A stretch of 64,000 bases of DNA from Holophagaceae bacterium. GTDB lineage: Bacteria > Acidobacteriota > Holophagae > Holophagales > Holophagaceae. The DNA is taken from the NCBI GenBank assembly GCA_016710635.1, contig JADJVL010000006.1:186001-250000 (forward strand), given 5' to 3'. The notes beneath the pieces are model-generated. The model was not told the origin of the DNA and searched no databases. It saw nothing but the letters and a program-made list of their open reading frames with translations. A program made the position numbers and the translations under genes. Below, piece after piece: positions 16,906 through 27,500 of the stretch; the stretch's first letter is position 1; each line of letters opens with the position of its first letter.

Positions 16906-17964
16906 ATGACCTTCAGCCCATCGACGCGCACCGGCCTTTCCGCCGGGGCGGCCCTGCTCCTGCTGGCCGCCCTGGCCATCGTCCCCCGCTTCGTCCAGAG
17001 CCCCTACGCCCTCCACGTGCTGATCCTGATCTTCCTCAGTACGATCATGGGCCAGGCCTGGAACATCCTCGGCGGCTACACCGGCCAGTACTCCGTGGGG
17101 CACGCCGCCTACTTCGGCGTGGGCGCCTACGTGACCGTCTCCCTGATGCTCCATCGCCAGATCGCCCCCTGGGTGGGCATGTGGGCCGGCGCCGCGGCGG
17201 TGGTGGTCGTGGCCCTGGTGATCGGCAGCATCTGCTTCCGCCTCCGCGGACCCTATTTCGTCCTGGCCTCCATCGCCGTCACCGAGATCATGCGCCTCGT
17301 CGCCACGAACCTGAAGGACCTGACCAACGGCGCCGAAGGGATCCTCGCCACGGAAATCCCCCCTCTGAAGTTCGGGGCCACGGTGATCACGGACTTCGGG
17401 AGCAAGGTGCCCTTCTACTACATCGGCCTCGGCCTCGCGGTGCTCACCATCCTCGTGACCTGGGCCGTGACCCATTCCAAGCTGGGCTACTGCTTCCAGG
17501 CCATCCGCGAAGACCAGGACGCCGCCCATTCCCTCGGCATCAACCCCACCCTGTACAAGAACATCGCCTTGGCCATCTCGGCGGTGCTCACCAGCTTCGC
17601 CGGGGCCTTCTACGCGATCTACGTGGGCTTCGTGGATCCGCCCACCGTGCTGGGCCTGGACCTCAGCGTCCAGATCGTCCTCATCTGCATCATTGGTGGC
17701 ATCGGCACCATCCAGGGCCCCATGGTGGGCGCCTGCATCCTGGTGCCCCTGTCGGAGATCCTGCGCAGCAACGCCGTGCCCGAGCTCCTCATGAAGTGGG
17801 GCTGGATGAATGGTGAATCCGGCATCGGGCTGTTCCTGAAGGAGAACCTCGCCCATGCCCATGTCCTCATCTACGGCATCCTCGTGGTGCTGGTGATCCT
17901 CTACATGCCGGAGGGGCTCGTGGGCTTCCTCCGCCGCGTCACCCGCGGAAGGAGGGCCGCCTGA
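16906..17964 (+). CDS. livM: branched-chain amino acid ABC transporter permease LivM
   Basis: A 352-residue permease and partner of LivH. Landmarks are GQAWNILGGYTGQYSVGHAAYFGVGAY-type sequence near residue 45-70, AIREDQDAAHSLGINPTLYK (coupling loop) and GGIGTIQGPMVGACIL. I chose the ATG at 16906 because GGAG at 16897-16900 lies 5 nt upstream; a GTG one codon earlier is too close. The stop overlaps the livG start (TGATG). Confidence 0.93.
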   Translation: MTFSPSTRTGLSAGAALLLLAALAIVPRFVQSPYALHVLILIFLSTIMGQAWNILGGYTGQYSVGHAAYFGVGAYVTVSLMLHRQIAPWVGMWAGAAAVVVVALVIGSICFRLRGPYFVLASIAVTEIMRLVATNLKDLTNGAEGILATEIPPLKFGATVITDFGSKVPFYYIGLGLAVLTILVTWAVTHSKLGYCFQAIREDQDAAHSLGINPTLYKNIALAISAVLTSFAGAFYAIYVGFVDPPTVLGLDLSVQIVLICIIGGIGTIQGPMVGACILVPLSEILRSNAVPELLMKWGWMNGESGIGLFLKENLAHAHVLIYGILVVLVILYMPEGLVGFLRRVTRGRRAA

Positions 17965-18689
17965 TGGCCATCCTCGTGATCGAGCACGTGAGCAAGTTCT
18001 TCGGGGGCCTCGCCGCCAATTCCGATGTCTCCTTCAGCATGGAGGAGGGCAGCATCATGGGGCTCATCGGCCCCAACGGCGCGGGCAAGACCACCCTCTT
18101 CAACTGCATCACCGGCTACTACCCTCCGTCCAAGGGCGTGATCTGGTTCGAGGGCCGGAAGATGAACGGGCTGCAGCCGGACAAGGTCTGCAAGCTGGGC
18201 ATGGCGCGCACCTGGCAGAAGGTGCGCCCCCTCGCCAAGATGACGGTCCTGGACAACGTGGTGGTCGGCGCCCTGGCGCGGACGAATTCCCTCCGGGTGG
18301 CCCGGGAGATGGCCATGGCCCAGCTGGAAGTGGTCCGTCTGCATGGCAAGGCGGGCTTCCTCGCCGGCGGCCTGCCCATCGGCGAGCGCAAGAAGCTGGA
18401 GGTGGCCCGGGTCCTCGCAACCGGGCCCAAGCTCCTGCTCCTGGACGAGGTGATGGGCGGGCTCAATCCGGCGGAGAGCGAAGAGATCATCCAGCTCATC
18501 CTCGACATCCGGACGCGGGGCCTGACCCAGATGGTCATCGAGCACGACATGAAGGCCATCATGCGGATCTCGGACCGGATCGTGGTGCTGAACTCCGGGG
18601 AGAAGCTGGCCGAGGGCAGTCCCGACGAGGTCGTCAACAATCAGGACGTGGTGGACGCCTACCTGGGGGAGAGCCATGCTGAGGATTGA
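17964..18689 (+). CDS. livG: branched-chain amino acid ABC transporter ATP-binding protein LivG
   Basis: A 241-residue ATPase. Walker A is GPNGAGKTT, Walker B is LLLLDEVMGGL, and the D-loop/H-loop end in VIEHDMKAI. The signature helix reads LPIGERKKLEVARVL, a divergent form of LSGGQ that is usual for this subunit. It shares one base with livM and overlaps livF by 14 nt, so translation is coupled along the operon. Confidence 0.93.
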   Translation: MAILVIEHVSKFFGGLAANSDVSFSMEEGSIMGLIGPNGAGKTTLFNCITGYYPPSKGVIWFEGRKMNGLQPDKVCKLGMARTWQKVRPLAKMTVLDNVVVGALARTNSLRVAREMAMAQLEVVRLHGKAGFLAGGLPIGERKKLEVARVLATGPKLLLLDEVMGGLNPAESEEIIQLILDIRTRGLTQMVIEHDMKAIMRISDRIVVLNSGEKLAEGSPDEVVNNQDVVDAYLGESHAED

Positions 18690-19380
18690 GAAGCTCAGCT
18701 TCGCCTACGGCGACCTGCGGGTGCTCTGGGACGTGGACCTGGAGGTCTCGAAGGGGGAGATCGTCACGGTGGTGGGGGCCAACGGCGCCGGCAAGTCCAC
18801 CATGCTCCGCAACATCTCGCGGCTCGTGAAGCCGACGGCGGGGAGCATCTCCTTCGAGGGGGAGGACCTGCAGCGCAGCGAGCCCCACGACGTCGTGGGC
18901 CGCGGGATCGTCCAGGTGCCCGAGGGCCGGAAGATCTTCCCGGAACTGACGGTGATCGAGAACCTCCGCATGGGCTCCTACCTGCCCGGCGCCCGCAAGG
19001 ACCGGGACAAGAACATGGACTGGGTCTTCACCCTCTTCCCCCGCCTCAAGGAGCGGGAAAAGCAGCTGGGCGGCACCATGAGCGGTGGCGAACAGCAGAT
19101 GCTGGCCATCGCCCGGGGGCTGATGGCCAACCCGAAGCTCCTCCTCCTCGACGAGCCCTCCCTGGGCCTCTCGCCCCTCTTCGTGAAGAACATCTTCCAG
19201 ATCATCCGCGACATCAACGCGGAGGGCGTGACCATCCTCCTGGTGGAGCAGAACGTCTACCAGAGCCTGCGCATCGCGCACCGCGCCTACGTCCTCGAGA
19301 CCGGGCGCGTGGTGCTGCAGGGCAGCGGCGAGAACCTCCTGAAGGACGAACACGTGAAGAAGGCCTTCCTCGGCATGTGA
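18676..19380 (+). CDS. livF: branched-chain amino acid ABC transporter ATP-binding protein LivF
   Basis: A 234-residue second ATPase of the Liv system. It has Walker A GANGAGKST, the canonical signature MSGGEQQMLAIARGL, Walker B LLLLDEPSLGLSP and the H-loop LVEQNV. The length and the LivF-typical VPEGRKIFPELTV segment separate it from LivG. Its ATG lies inside the end of livG. A CBS protein follows 11 nt after its stop. Confidence 0.94.
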   Translation: MLRIEKLSFAYGDLRVLWDVDLEVSKGEIVTVVGANGAGKSTMLRNISRLVKPTAGSISFEGEDLQRSEPHDVVGRGIVQVPEGRKIFPELTVIENLRMGSYLPGARKDRDKNMDWVFTLFPRLKEREKQLGGTMSGGEQQMLAIARGLMANPKLLLLDEPSLGLSPLFVKNIFQIIRDINAEGVTILLVEQNVYQSLRIAHRAYVLETGRVVLQGSGENLLKDEHVKKAFLGM

Positions 19381-19391
19381 AAGGACCCGCC

Positions 19392-19811
19392 ATGACCACC
19401 GTCGGCGAATGGATGACCCGCAACCCCGTGACCATCGAGGCGGACGCCTCCCTCATCGAGGCCATCCACCTCCTGAAGGAGAAGGGCATCCGGCGCCTGC
19501 CCGTCATGCGGGACGGGCGCTTCACGGGCCTCATCACGGACCGGATGCTGAGCGAGTACAGCCCCAGCAAGGCCACCAGTCTCGACACCTGGGAGGTCCA
19601 CTACCTCCTGTCGAAGACTCCGGTCAGCGAAGTCATGAATCCCGCGCCCATCACCGTCGGCCCGGAGGTGAACCTCGTGGACGCCGCCCGGATCTTCCTT
19701 GAGCACCGGCTCTACGGCCTCTGCGTCGTGAACGACGAAGGCCAGCTGGTGGGCATCATGTCCGTCGGGGACATCCTGAAGGCCGTGGTTGAAATCTTTC
19801 CCAAGGCGTGA
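19392..19811 (+). CDS. tandem CBS-domain protein
   Basis: A 139-residue protein made of two CBS motifs (MTRNPVTIEADASLIEAIHLLKEKGIRRLPV and MNPAPITVGPEVNLVDAARIFLEHRLYGLCVV-type repeats) and nothing else. Such pairs bind adenine nucleotides and act as energy sensors. The start at ATG 19392 has AAGGA upstream. It sits directly between livF and acs, so it may tune amino acid uptake or acetate activation to the ATP/AMP state; that link is inference from position only. Confidence 0.82.
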   Translation: MTTVGEWMTRNPVTIEADASLIEAIHLLKEKGIRRLPVMRDGRFTGLITDRMLSEYSPSKATSLDTWEVHYLLSKTPVSEVMNPAPITVGPEVNLVDAARIFLEHRLYGLCVVNDEGQLVGIMSVGDILKAVVEIFPKA

Positions 19812-19891
19812 CCCCCGCGGCCGCCCCGTTCCGCTATCGTGGCCGGTGACAATCCCCCATTGAACCCGCAACCTTGGACTCCGAGGCGCCC

Positions 19892-21844
<1,953 letters not shown>

Positions 21845-21872
21845 GCGCCCCCGGCCGGGTCATTCGGCCCGC

Positions 21873-23294
21873 TCAGCTGGCGCCAACGCCGCCCAGGTAG
21901 GCTTTCGCGAGGGTCAGGAAGGCGGCCCTCGCGGCGGCGTGGTCCACGATGGGTGCCGGATAGTCGAGCCCCCTCCGGACCGGATCGGGCGCCTCCCACG
22001 GGGCGTGGATCCAACGAGCGTCGAGGCCTGCGAGCTCCGGCACCCAGCGCCGCACGTAGGCTCCGTCCGGATCGAAGCGCCGGCCCTGGGCCACCGGATT
22101 GAAGATGCGGAACCAGGGGCTGGCGTCGCAACCGCAACCCGCCGTCCACTGCCAGCCCGCGTTGTTCTGGGCCCAGTCGCCGTCCGTCAGCCAGCGCAGG
22201 TAGTGGGCCTCCCCGCGCCGGTAGGAAAGGCCCAGATCCTTGGTGAGAAAGCTTGCGGCGATCATGCGGGCGCGGTTGTGGACGAAGCCCTCCGCCAGAA
22301 GCTGGCGGGCGGCGGCATCCACCACCGGATACCCCGTGCGGCCCTCCGCCCAGGCTGCGAAGCCAAGGTCGTCGTCGGCCCAGGGGAAGCCTTCCCAGGC
22401 GGCGCGGTAGGGCCGATCCAGCAGCTCCGGCCGGTCCCACAGGAGGTGGTGGGTGAACTCCCGCCACAGCAGTTCGTTGAGATAGGCGGCCACATCCTCA
22501 TCGCCGCCGCCGCCGAAGCAGTCCGCCGCGGCCCGCCAAAGGGTCCGGATGGAAAGGGTCCCGAACTTGAGGTCGGCGCTGAGGCGGGACACGCCGTCGC
22601 GGTCCATGCGGTTCCGGTTCTCCCCGTAGGCGAAGATCGGGCCCGCCAGGAAGGCCTTCAGACGCTGGCGCGCAGCCTTTTCCCCGCCGAGCTGCAGGCC
22701 TGGATTCCGGCCAAGGCCGAGGGAGTCCAGGGTGGGGATCGTCGCGTCCTCCCAGGACAGATCCGCCGGCAGGGGCGGCAGGCTTTTCGGCGCAGGCAAG
22801 GGGTCGAGCACCTCGGCGTCCCGCCGGAAGGCCCGGGCAAACGGCGTGAAGACGCCGAACATGGTCCCGCCCTGGGTCCGGATGGAGCCGGGCGGGGCCA
22901 GGGTTTCGCCCTCGTGCAGGTCGAAGCGGATGCCCTCGCCTTCGAGCTGCGCGCCGATGCGGCGGTCCCGCTCCCGGCCGAAGGGCTCCACCCAGCGGTG
23001 GGCCGCCACCCGGTCCACCCGCCAGCGGAGCGCCAGTTCGGGTATCCGTTCCGTGCTCCGGCCCGCCACCACCACCAGCCGCGACCCGAGGCGCGCCAGG
23101 TTGGCCCGCAGGCTTGCCAGGGACTCCAGCAGGAACTGCATCCGGTGTGGCAGTTCACGGGCCCGGTCGGGATCGAAGAAGAAGGGGTCCAGGCAGAAGA
23201 CGGGGATGACGTCCCCGGCTTGCGCCGCCTCCACCAGCGGTCCATGGTCCGCGACCCGCAGATCCTTGCCCCGAAACCACACCATCGTCCGCAT
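21873..23294 (-). CDS. phrB: deoxyribodipyrimidine photolyase
   Basis: A 473-residue cryptochrome/photolyase family protein that repairs UV dimers with blue light using FAD and an antenna cofactor. The N-terminal antenna domain begins MRTMVWFRGKDLRVADHGPL. The FAD domain contains NELLWREFTHHLL, GYPVVDAAARQLL, HNRARMIAASFLTKDL, and the hallmark stretch NNAGWQWTAGCGCDASPWFR with RIFNP. The gene is divergent from the SDR/SRPBCC pair, and its stop is 28 nt from the acs stop. I chose the ATG at 23294, where homology starts; an in-frame extension upstream crosses the divergent promoter. Confidence 0.95.
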   Translation of the reverse strand: MRTMVWFRGKDLRVADHGPLVEAAQAGDVIPVFCLDPFFFDPDRARELPHRMQFLLESLASLRANLARLGSRLVVVAGRSTERIPELALRWRVDRVAAHRWVEPFGRERDRRIGAQLEGEGIRFDLHEGETLAPPGSIRTQGGTMFGVFTPFARAFRRDAEVLDPLPAPKSLPPLPADLSWEDATIPTLDSLGLGRNPGLQLGGEKAARQRLKAFLAGPIFAYGENRNRMDRDGVSRLSADLKFGTLSIRTLWRAAADCFGGGGDEDVAAYLNELLWREFTHHLLWDRPELLDRPYRAAWEGFPWADDDLGFAAWAEGRTGYPVVDAAARQLLAEGFVHNRARMIAASFLTKDLGLSYRRGEAHYLRWLTDGDWAQNNAGWQWTAGCGCDASPWFRIFNPVAQGRRFDPDGAYVRRWVPELAGLDARWIHAPWEAPDPVRRGLDYPAPIVDHAAARAAFLTLAKAYLGGVGAS

Positions 23295-23365
23295 GGCGAA
23301 GGGTAACGGGAGGGTCGCGGTGAAAGGCCTGGCGGGATCCTCGACAGGGCCGGGCCAGAATCCTC

Positions 23366-23393
23366 TTGTGTAATTTAGTCTAAAGTTTATCCT
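23366..23393 (+). promoter_or_regulatory. candidate promoter with palindromic operator in the spacer
   Basis: TTGTGT (23366-23371) and TATCCT (23388-23393) with a 16-nt spacer form a possible promoter reading into the SDR gene. The inverted repeat TTTAG-T-CTAAA (23374-23384) lies inside the spacer. It is an A+T-rich island in GC-rich DNA, between photolyase (divergent) and the SDR gene. No regulator gene is adjacent. Confidence 0.45.
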
Positions 23394-23412
23394 GGACACT
23401 ATGGAGAATCCC

Positions 23413-24333
23413 ATGCGCGATCCCAACCTTTCGAACGTGGTGCTGGCGGGCGGCAACGGCATGATCGGCCGGCGCATCGCCGAGGCCCTCCTCGCCGGCG
23501 GGACGCGGGTCCAGGTCCTCAGCCGGCACCCCGAGCGGGCCACCCTGCCCGCCGGCGCGACGGCGGTGGCCTGGGACGATCTCTCCAGCGTCCTGGAAGG
23601 CGCCGACGCCGTCATCAACCTCGCGGGGGAGGGCATCGCCGACAAGCGCTGGACCGAGGCCCGCAAGGAGGCCATCCTCCGCAGCCGGGTGGACACCACG
23701 CGTCGCCTCGTGGACGCGATGGCAGGTCTCGCCACGCCCCCCAAGGTGCTGGTGAACGCGTCGGCCATCGGCATCTATGGCGGCCGGGACGGCGCTCCCG
23801 TGGACGAAGCCACCAGGCCCGGCAAGGGCTTCCTCGTGGAGGTCTGCAAGGCCTGGGAGGCGGAGGCGGACCGGGCCTCGGCGGCGGGAATCCGCGTGGT
23901 CAAGCTGCGCATCGGCATCGTGCTGGCGAAGGAGGGCGGCGCCCTGCCCAAACTGGCCCTGCCGGCCCGGCTCTTCCAAGGCGCCAAGCTTGGCCACGGC
24001 CAGCAGGGCTTCCCCTGGATCCACATCGATGACCTCGTGGCCGCCTTCCTCCGCGCCGCCTCGGACCCGGCCCTGTCCGGACCGGTGAACGCCACCGCGC
24101 CACGGCCCCTGACCAACGAGAGCTTCACCCGCGCCGTGTGCAAGGCGGTGCACCGCCCCTTCATGGCGGTGATCCCGGCCTTCGCCACCACCCTCGGAAC
24201 GCGGCTCCTCGTCGGCGAGATGGCCGATGAGATGCTGCTCCAGGGCGCCTTCGTCTATCCGAAGAAGCTCCAGGCCGCGGGTTTCAAGTTCAAGTTCGAG
24301 GAGGCCTCCGCGGCCCTGGCGGACCTCCTCTGA
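23413..24333 (+). CDS. TIGR01777-family NAD-dependent epimerase/SDR protein
   Basis: A 306-residue extended SDR. It has the nucleotide motif AGGNGMIGRRIAEALL at the N-terminus, NLAGEGIADKRWTEARK, the Tyr region NASAIGIYGG, and the C-terminal DUF1731-like end FVYPKKLQAAGFKFKFEEASAAL, all of which mark the YfcH/TIGR01777 family. Reaction unknown. I chose the ATG at 23413 because GGAGA lies just upstream, although an earlier in-frame ATG exists at 23401. It overlaps the SRPBCC gene by one base (TGATG). Confidence 0.85.
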   Translation: MRDPNLSNVVLAGGNGMIGRRIAEALLAGGTRVQVLSRHPERATLPAGATAVAWDDLSSVLEGADAVINLAGEGIADKRWTEARKEAILRSRVDTTRRLVDAMAGLATPPKVLVNASAIGIYGGRDGAPVDEATRPGKGFLVEVCKAWEAEADRASAAGIRVVKLRIGIVLAKEGGALPKLALPARLFQGAKLGHGQQGFPWIHIDDLVAAFLRAASDPALSGPVNATAPRPLTNESFTRAVCKAVHRPFMAVIPAFATTLGTRLLVGEMADEMLLQGAFVYPKKLQAAGFKFKFEEASAALADLL

Positions 24334-24806
24334 TGCGCGAGGAACTGCTGCAGGTGGTCCAGGACGTGCCGGTGCCCCGGCACGAAGTCTTTCCCTTCTT
24401 CGCGGACCCGGCGAACCTCGAAGGCATCACGCCGCCCTGGCTCGAATTCCGGGTCCTCACCCCCGCGCCGCTGCCCAAGGGCGAAGGCGCCCTCTTCGAA
24501 TACAAGCTGAAGGTGCGGGGCCTGCCAGTGCGCTGGCGCACCCTCATCGAGGCCCACGTGGAGGGCGAGCGCTTCGTGGACCGGCAGCTCGCCGGACCCT
24601 ACAGCCTCTGGCACCACACCCACCGCTTCGAGGACCTGCCCGGCGGCGGCACCCGCATCACCGACCGGGTGCGCTACCGCCTCGGCTGGGGCTTCCTGGG
24701 CCGCCTCGCCCACGCCCTGTGGGTGCGCCGCGATCTGGAGGCCATCTTCGCCTATCGCCGGCGTGTGATCGGGGAACGCTTCGGAGCCCCAGGACCGGCC
24801 GCCTGA
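24333..24806 (+). CDS. SRPBCC-family (START-like) protein
   Basis: A 157-residue helix-grip protein. The N-terminal strand and first helices (VPVPRHEVFPFFADPANLEGITPPWLEFRV-type) are the SRPBCC start, and RITDRVRYRLGWGFLGRLAHALWVRRDLEAIFAYR-type sequence forms the long C-terminal helix. Such proteins bind a hydrophobic ligand and are often called cell-division-inhibitor-like when encoded with TIGR01777 SDRs. The start codon shares a base with the SDR stop. Its stop abuts that of miaB (convergent, no gap). Confidence 0.8.
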   Translation: MREELLQVVQDVPVPRHEVFPFFADPANLEGITPPWLEFRVLTPAPLPKGEGALFEYKLKVRGLPVRWRTLIEAHVEGERFVDRQLAGPYSLWHHTHRFEDLPGGGTRITDRVRYRLGWGFLGRLAHALWVRRDLEAIFAYRRRVIGERFGAPGPAA

Positions 24807-26111
24807 TCAGGCGACTTCCGCCCGCAGGAAATGGGGACCGGCCTCGGTGATGGTGACCTCCACCAGCTCCCCGAAAGGCAGCAGACGGCCTGCCCCGGCG
24901 GTGATGTGGATGTTTTTCCAGCTCGCCGTGCGGGCCAGCCAATGCCCTTCCTCCATTGGCGCGGAGCTTTCGATGCGGGCCTGCAGGGTGCGGCCCACTT
25001 CCCGACGGTTCGAAGCGAGGGTCAGCTCGCCCTGCCGCCGCTGCAGCTCCGTGAGCCTCGCGGACTTCACCGCCTGGGGGATGTCGTCCTTCAGGCGCAG
25101 GGCGGCGGTCCCTGGACGAGGGCTGTAGATGAAGCTGAAGGAGCCGTCGTACTTCACCGCGTCCAGCAGCCGCAGGGTGGCTTCGAAGTCCTCGTCGCTC
25201 TCCCCCGGGAAGCCCACGATGAAGTCCGTGCTCAGGGCCAGCTTGAAGCGTCCCTCCCCGAGATAGCCGAGGCGCTCCAGGTACTGCTCCACGGTGTATT
25301 CCCGCAGCATGCGGCGCAGCACGGTGTTCGACCCGCTCTGCACCGGCAGGTGCAGGAAGGGCGCGATCTTCGGGTTCGTGGCCAGGACCCGGGCCAGCTC
25401 CCGCGTGAAGTTCATGGGGTGGCTGGTGGTGAAGCGGATCCACTCCAGGCCGTCCACTTCGGAGACGCGCTCGAGCAGTTCCGCGAAGGTGCACCCGCCC
25501 TGGTAGCTGTTCACGTTCTGCCCCAGCAGCTCCACTTCCCGGTAACCCCCGGCCACCAGGCCGCGGACCTCTTCGAGCACGTCCTCGAAGGGGCGGGAGC
25601 GCTCTGCGCCCCGGGTGGTGGGCACGATGCAGTAGGTGCAGGCGTGGTTGCAGCCTTCGATGATGGTCACGAGGGCCTTGGCGGTGCCGCGGCGGCGCGT
25701 CACTTCCGGCGGGAAGAGGTGGTTGTCCGGGTACTCGCCGGTGTCCATGACCTTCTTGCGGCCGGCCCGGGCTTCCTCCACAAGCCTCGGGAGCTGCTTC
25801 AGGGCCATGGTGCCGAGGACGAAGTCGATGTGGGGCGCCCGGCGGAAGAGGGCGTCCTGCTCCTGCTGGGCCAGGCAGCCCGTGACCCCGATGAGCAGGG
25901 GGCGGCGCTCCTTCTCCTCCCGCAGACGGCCCAGCTCCGAGAAGACCTTGTGCACGGCCTTCTCCCGGATGCTGCAGGTGTTGAGCAGCACCAGCTCAGC
26001 TTCTTCCGGGGAGTCCACCGGCACGAAGCCGTCCCGCTCCAGCAGGCCCGACAGCTTCTCGCCGTCGTGGTCGTTCATCTGGCAGCCCCAAGTCTGGATG
26101 TGAAACTTCAT
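24807..26111 (-). CDS. miaB: tRNA-2-methylthio-N6-dimethylallyladenosine synthase
   Basis: A 434-residue radical-SAM methylthiotransferase acting on i6A37 of tRNAs. The N-terminal UPF0004 domain holds Cys10 (TWGCQMN), Cys46 (NTCSIRE) and Cys79 (GCLAQQ). The radical-SAM CxxxCxxC is CNHACTYC (Cys154, 158, 161). A TRAM domain ends the protein (VEVTITEAGPHFLRAEVA). The N-terminus TWGCQMN identifies MiaB rather than MtaB or RimO. Start ATG 26111; a longer frame upstream is not supported. Confidence 0.95.
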   Translation of the reverse strand: MKFHIQTWGCQMNDHDGEKLSGLLERDGFVPVDSPEEAELVLLNTCSIREKAVHKVFSELGRLREEKERRPLLIGVTGCLAQQEQDALFRRAPHIDFVLGTMALKQLPRLVEEARAGRKKVMDTGEYPDNHLFPPEVTRRRGTAKALVTIIEGCNHACTYCIVPTTRGAERSRPFEDVLEEVRGLVAGGYREVELLGQNVNSYQGGCTFAELLERVSEVDGLEWIRFTTSHPMNFTRELARVLATNPKIAPFLHLPVQSGSNTVLRRMLREYTVEQYLERLGYLGEGRFKLALSTDFIVGFPGESDEDFEATLRLLDAVKYDGSFSFIYSPRPGTAALRLKDDIPQAVKSARLTELQRRQGELTLASNRREVGRTLQARIESSAPMEEGHWLARTASWKNIHITAGAGRLLPFGELVEVTITEAGPHFLRAEVA

Positions 26112-26308
26112 CCCTTTTCCCCCAACCCTCCATGCTATCGCCCGTCCCTTTTTCGGACCTGTGAAATTCCGTGAAGCCAGCGCCCTTAAAAACTTTTTCT
26201 CGAATATATACCAAGGAATCAGCCGTGAATGCGCCCCCGGGACTGGCGCGAAGGGTTGATCCCGCGCTAACTTAGGATCCAATTCACCATTCAAGAGGAC
26301 TCGGCGGC

Positions 26309-27259
26309 ATGCAAGCCCAGCACAAGCGCCTCGGAGAGCTGCTCGTGGAAGCGGGTCTCATCAATGCTATCCAGCTGCAGGAGGCCCTCCGCTACCAGCG
26401 GATGATGGGCGGCCGGATGGGCGGCGCCATGGTCGCCCTCGGGTACATCACCGAGGAGGTCCTGATGGACTTCCTGGCCCACAAGACCGGCGTGCCCCGG
26501 GTGGACGTCTCCCACATCGACGTCGACCCGGAACTCCTGAAGCGGGTCCCGCGGCGCCTCGCGGAACAGCTCACGGTGCTGCCGGTGGAATTCAAGGAGC
26601 CCAAGTCCCTGGTGCTGGCCATGGCCGATCCCCTGGACCTCAATGCCATCGACAGCGCCCGCTTCGCCTCGGGGATGTCCATCGAGCCCGTGGTGGCCTC
26701 CCACAGCTCCCTGAAGGCCGCCATCGCCGAGCAGTACCGCAAGCTGGACCGGTCCTCCCTGACCACCGTGGACGTGGGCGGAAGCCCTCTGCCCCCTGAC
26801 GGCGGGCTGCCGGTGAACTTCAACTTCCAGGAAGTCCCCATCCAGCGGCGGGAGGAGCCCGCGGGCTCCAAGCCCTACGGCCGGGATCCCTTCTTCGACG
26901 GACCGCCGGAGGCTGAGGAGGCCCCGGCGGCGCCTCCGTCCCTCGATCCCTTCGGCCTTTTCGGAGCACCCAGCCTCCTCGCCGCGGATCCGGACCTCCT
27001 GCCCGAGCCCGGCATGGCCATCTCGATCCGGGAGGACACGCTGCCCGCGGTGCTCCATGACCCCGTCAAGGCGGCGGCGCCCAAGAAGCGCCTTTCAGCC
27101 TTCCGCACCCGCACCATCGTGTTCGGGCTCATCAAGTTCATGGAGCAGAAGGGACAGCTCAACGAGGACGATCTCGCGAACTTCATCTCCATGCTGCTGG
27201 ACTCCGGCGTGCTGAAGGACGACGGACGGACGGGCAGCATCCGCATCATGCCGGAGTGA
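26309..27259 (+). CDS. type II secretion GspE N-terminal-domain protein without ATPase
   Basis: A 316-residue protein whose first 150 residues (KRLGELLVEAGLINAIQLQEAL ... LGYITEEVLMDFLAHKTGVPRVDV) match the T2SS/PilB N-terminal (MshEN-like) domain, which in MshE binds c-di-GMP. The rest is a Pro/Asp/Glu-rich linker and a short helical tail (RTRTIVFGLIKFMEQKGQLNEDDLANF). No Walker A/B is present, so it is a stand-alone regulatory or docking domain. Strong A+T patch upstream at 26185-26212. No pilus or secretion genes are adjacent. Confidence 0.75.
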   Translation: MQAQHKRLGELLVEAGLINAIQLQEALRYQRMMGGRMGGAMVALGYITEEVLMDFLAHKTGVPRVDVSHIDVDPELLKRVPRRLAEQLTVLPVEFKEPKSLVLAMADPLDLNAIDSARFASGMSIEPVVASHSSLKAAIAEQYRKLDRSSLTTVDVGGSPLPPDGGLPVNFNFQEVPIQRREEPAGSKPYGRDPFFDGPPEAEEAPAAPPSLDPFGLFGAPSLLAADPDLLPEPGMAISIREDTLPAVLHDPVKAAAPKKRLSAFRTRTIVFGLIKFMEQKGQLNEDDLANFISMLLDSGVLKDDGRTGSIRIMPE

Positions 27260-27266
27260 GGACGCC

Positions 27267-27291
27267 GGATCCGATCTCGTGCCTCGGATCC
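27267..27291. terminator. inverted repeat between convergent genes
   Basis: GGATCCG and CGGATCC form a 7-bp stem with an 11-nt loop in the 33-nt gap between the stops of the GspE-N gene and the small Feo gene. No T-run follows, so termination is likely but not certain. Confidence 0.4.
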
Positions 27292-27292
27292 C

Positions 27293-27487
27293 TCAGGCCC
27301 GGCCCTTCCTGGCCTCGTACTCCTTCTTCAAGGCCTCCAGCTTGGAGAGGGTGCAGCCGCCGCTGCCGCAGTTGGCGCAGCCGCCCTCGTCGCAATCCTT
27401 CCCGAAGAGCCCCGAGACGAAGCCCTGGCCGAAATAGACCGCCGCCGCCAGCACCAGCACCAGCACCACCATCATCTGCACGGACAA
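27293..27487 (-). CDS. FeoB-associated Cys-rich membrane protein
   Basis: A 64-residue protein: one N-terminal membrane helix (MMVVLVLVLAAAVYFGQGFV), a cysteine cluster CDEGGCANCGSGGC, and a charged tail (KLEALKKEYEARKGRA). It follows feoB by 13 nt. This matches the small FeoB-associated Cys-rich proteins found beside feoAB in many bacteria. The Cys residues may bind iron or act as a redox switch for Fe(II) uptake; no such role is proven. Confidence 0.82.
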   Translation of the reverse strand: MSVQMMVVLVLVLAAAVYFGQGFVSGLFGKDCDEGGCANCGSGGCTLSKLEALKKEYEARKGRA

Positions 27488-27500
27488 GCGCGGACCTCCT

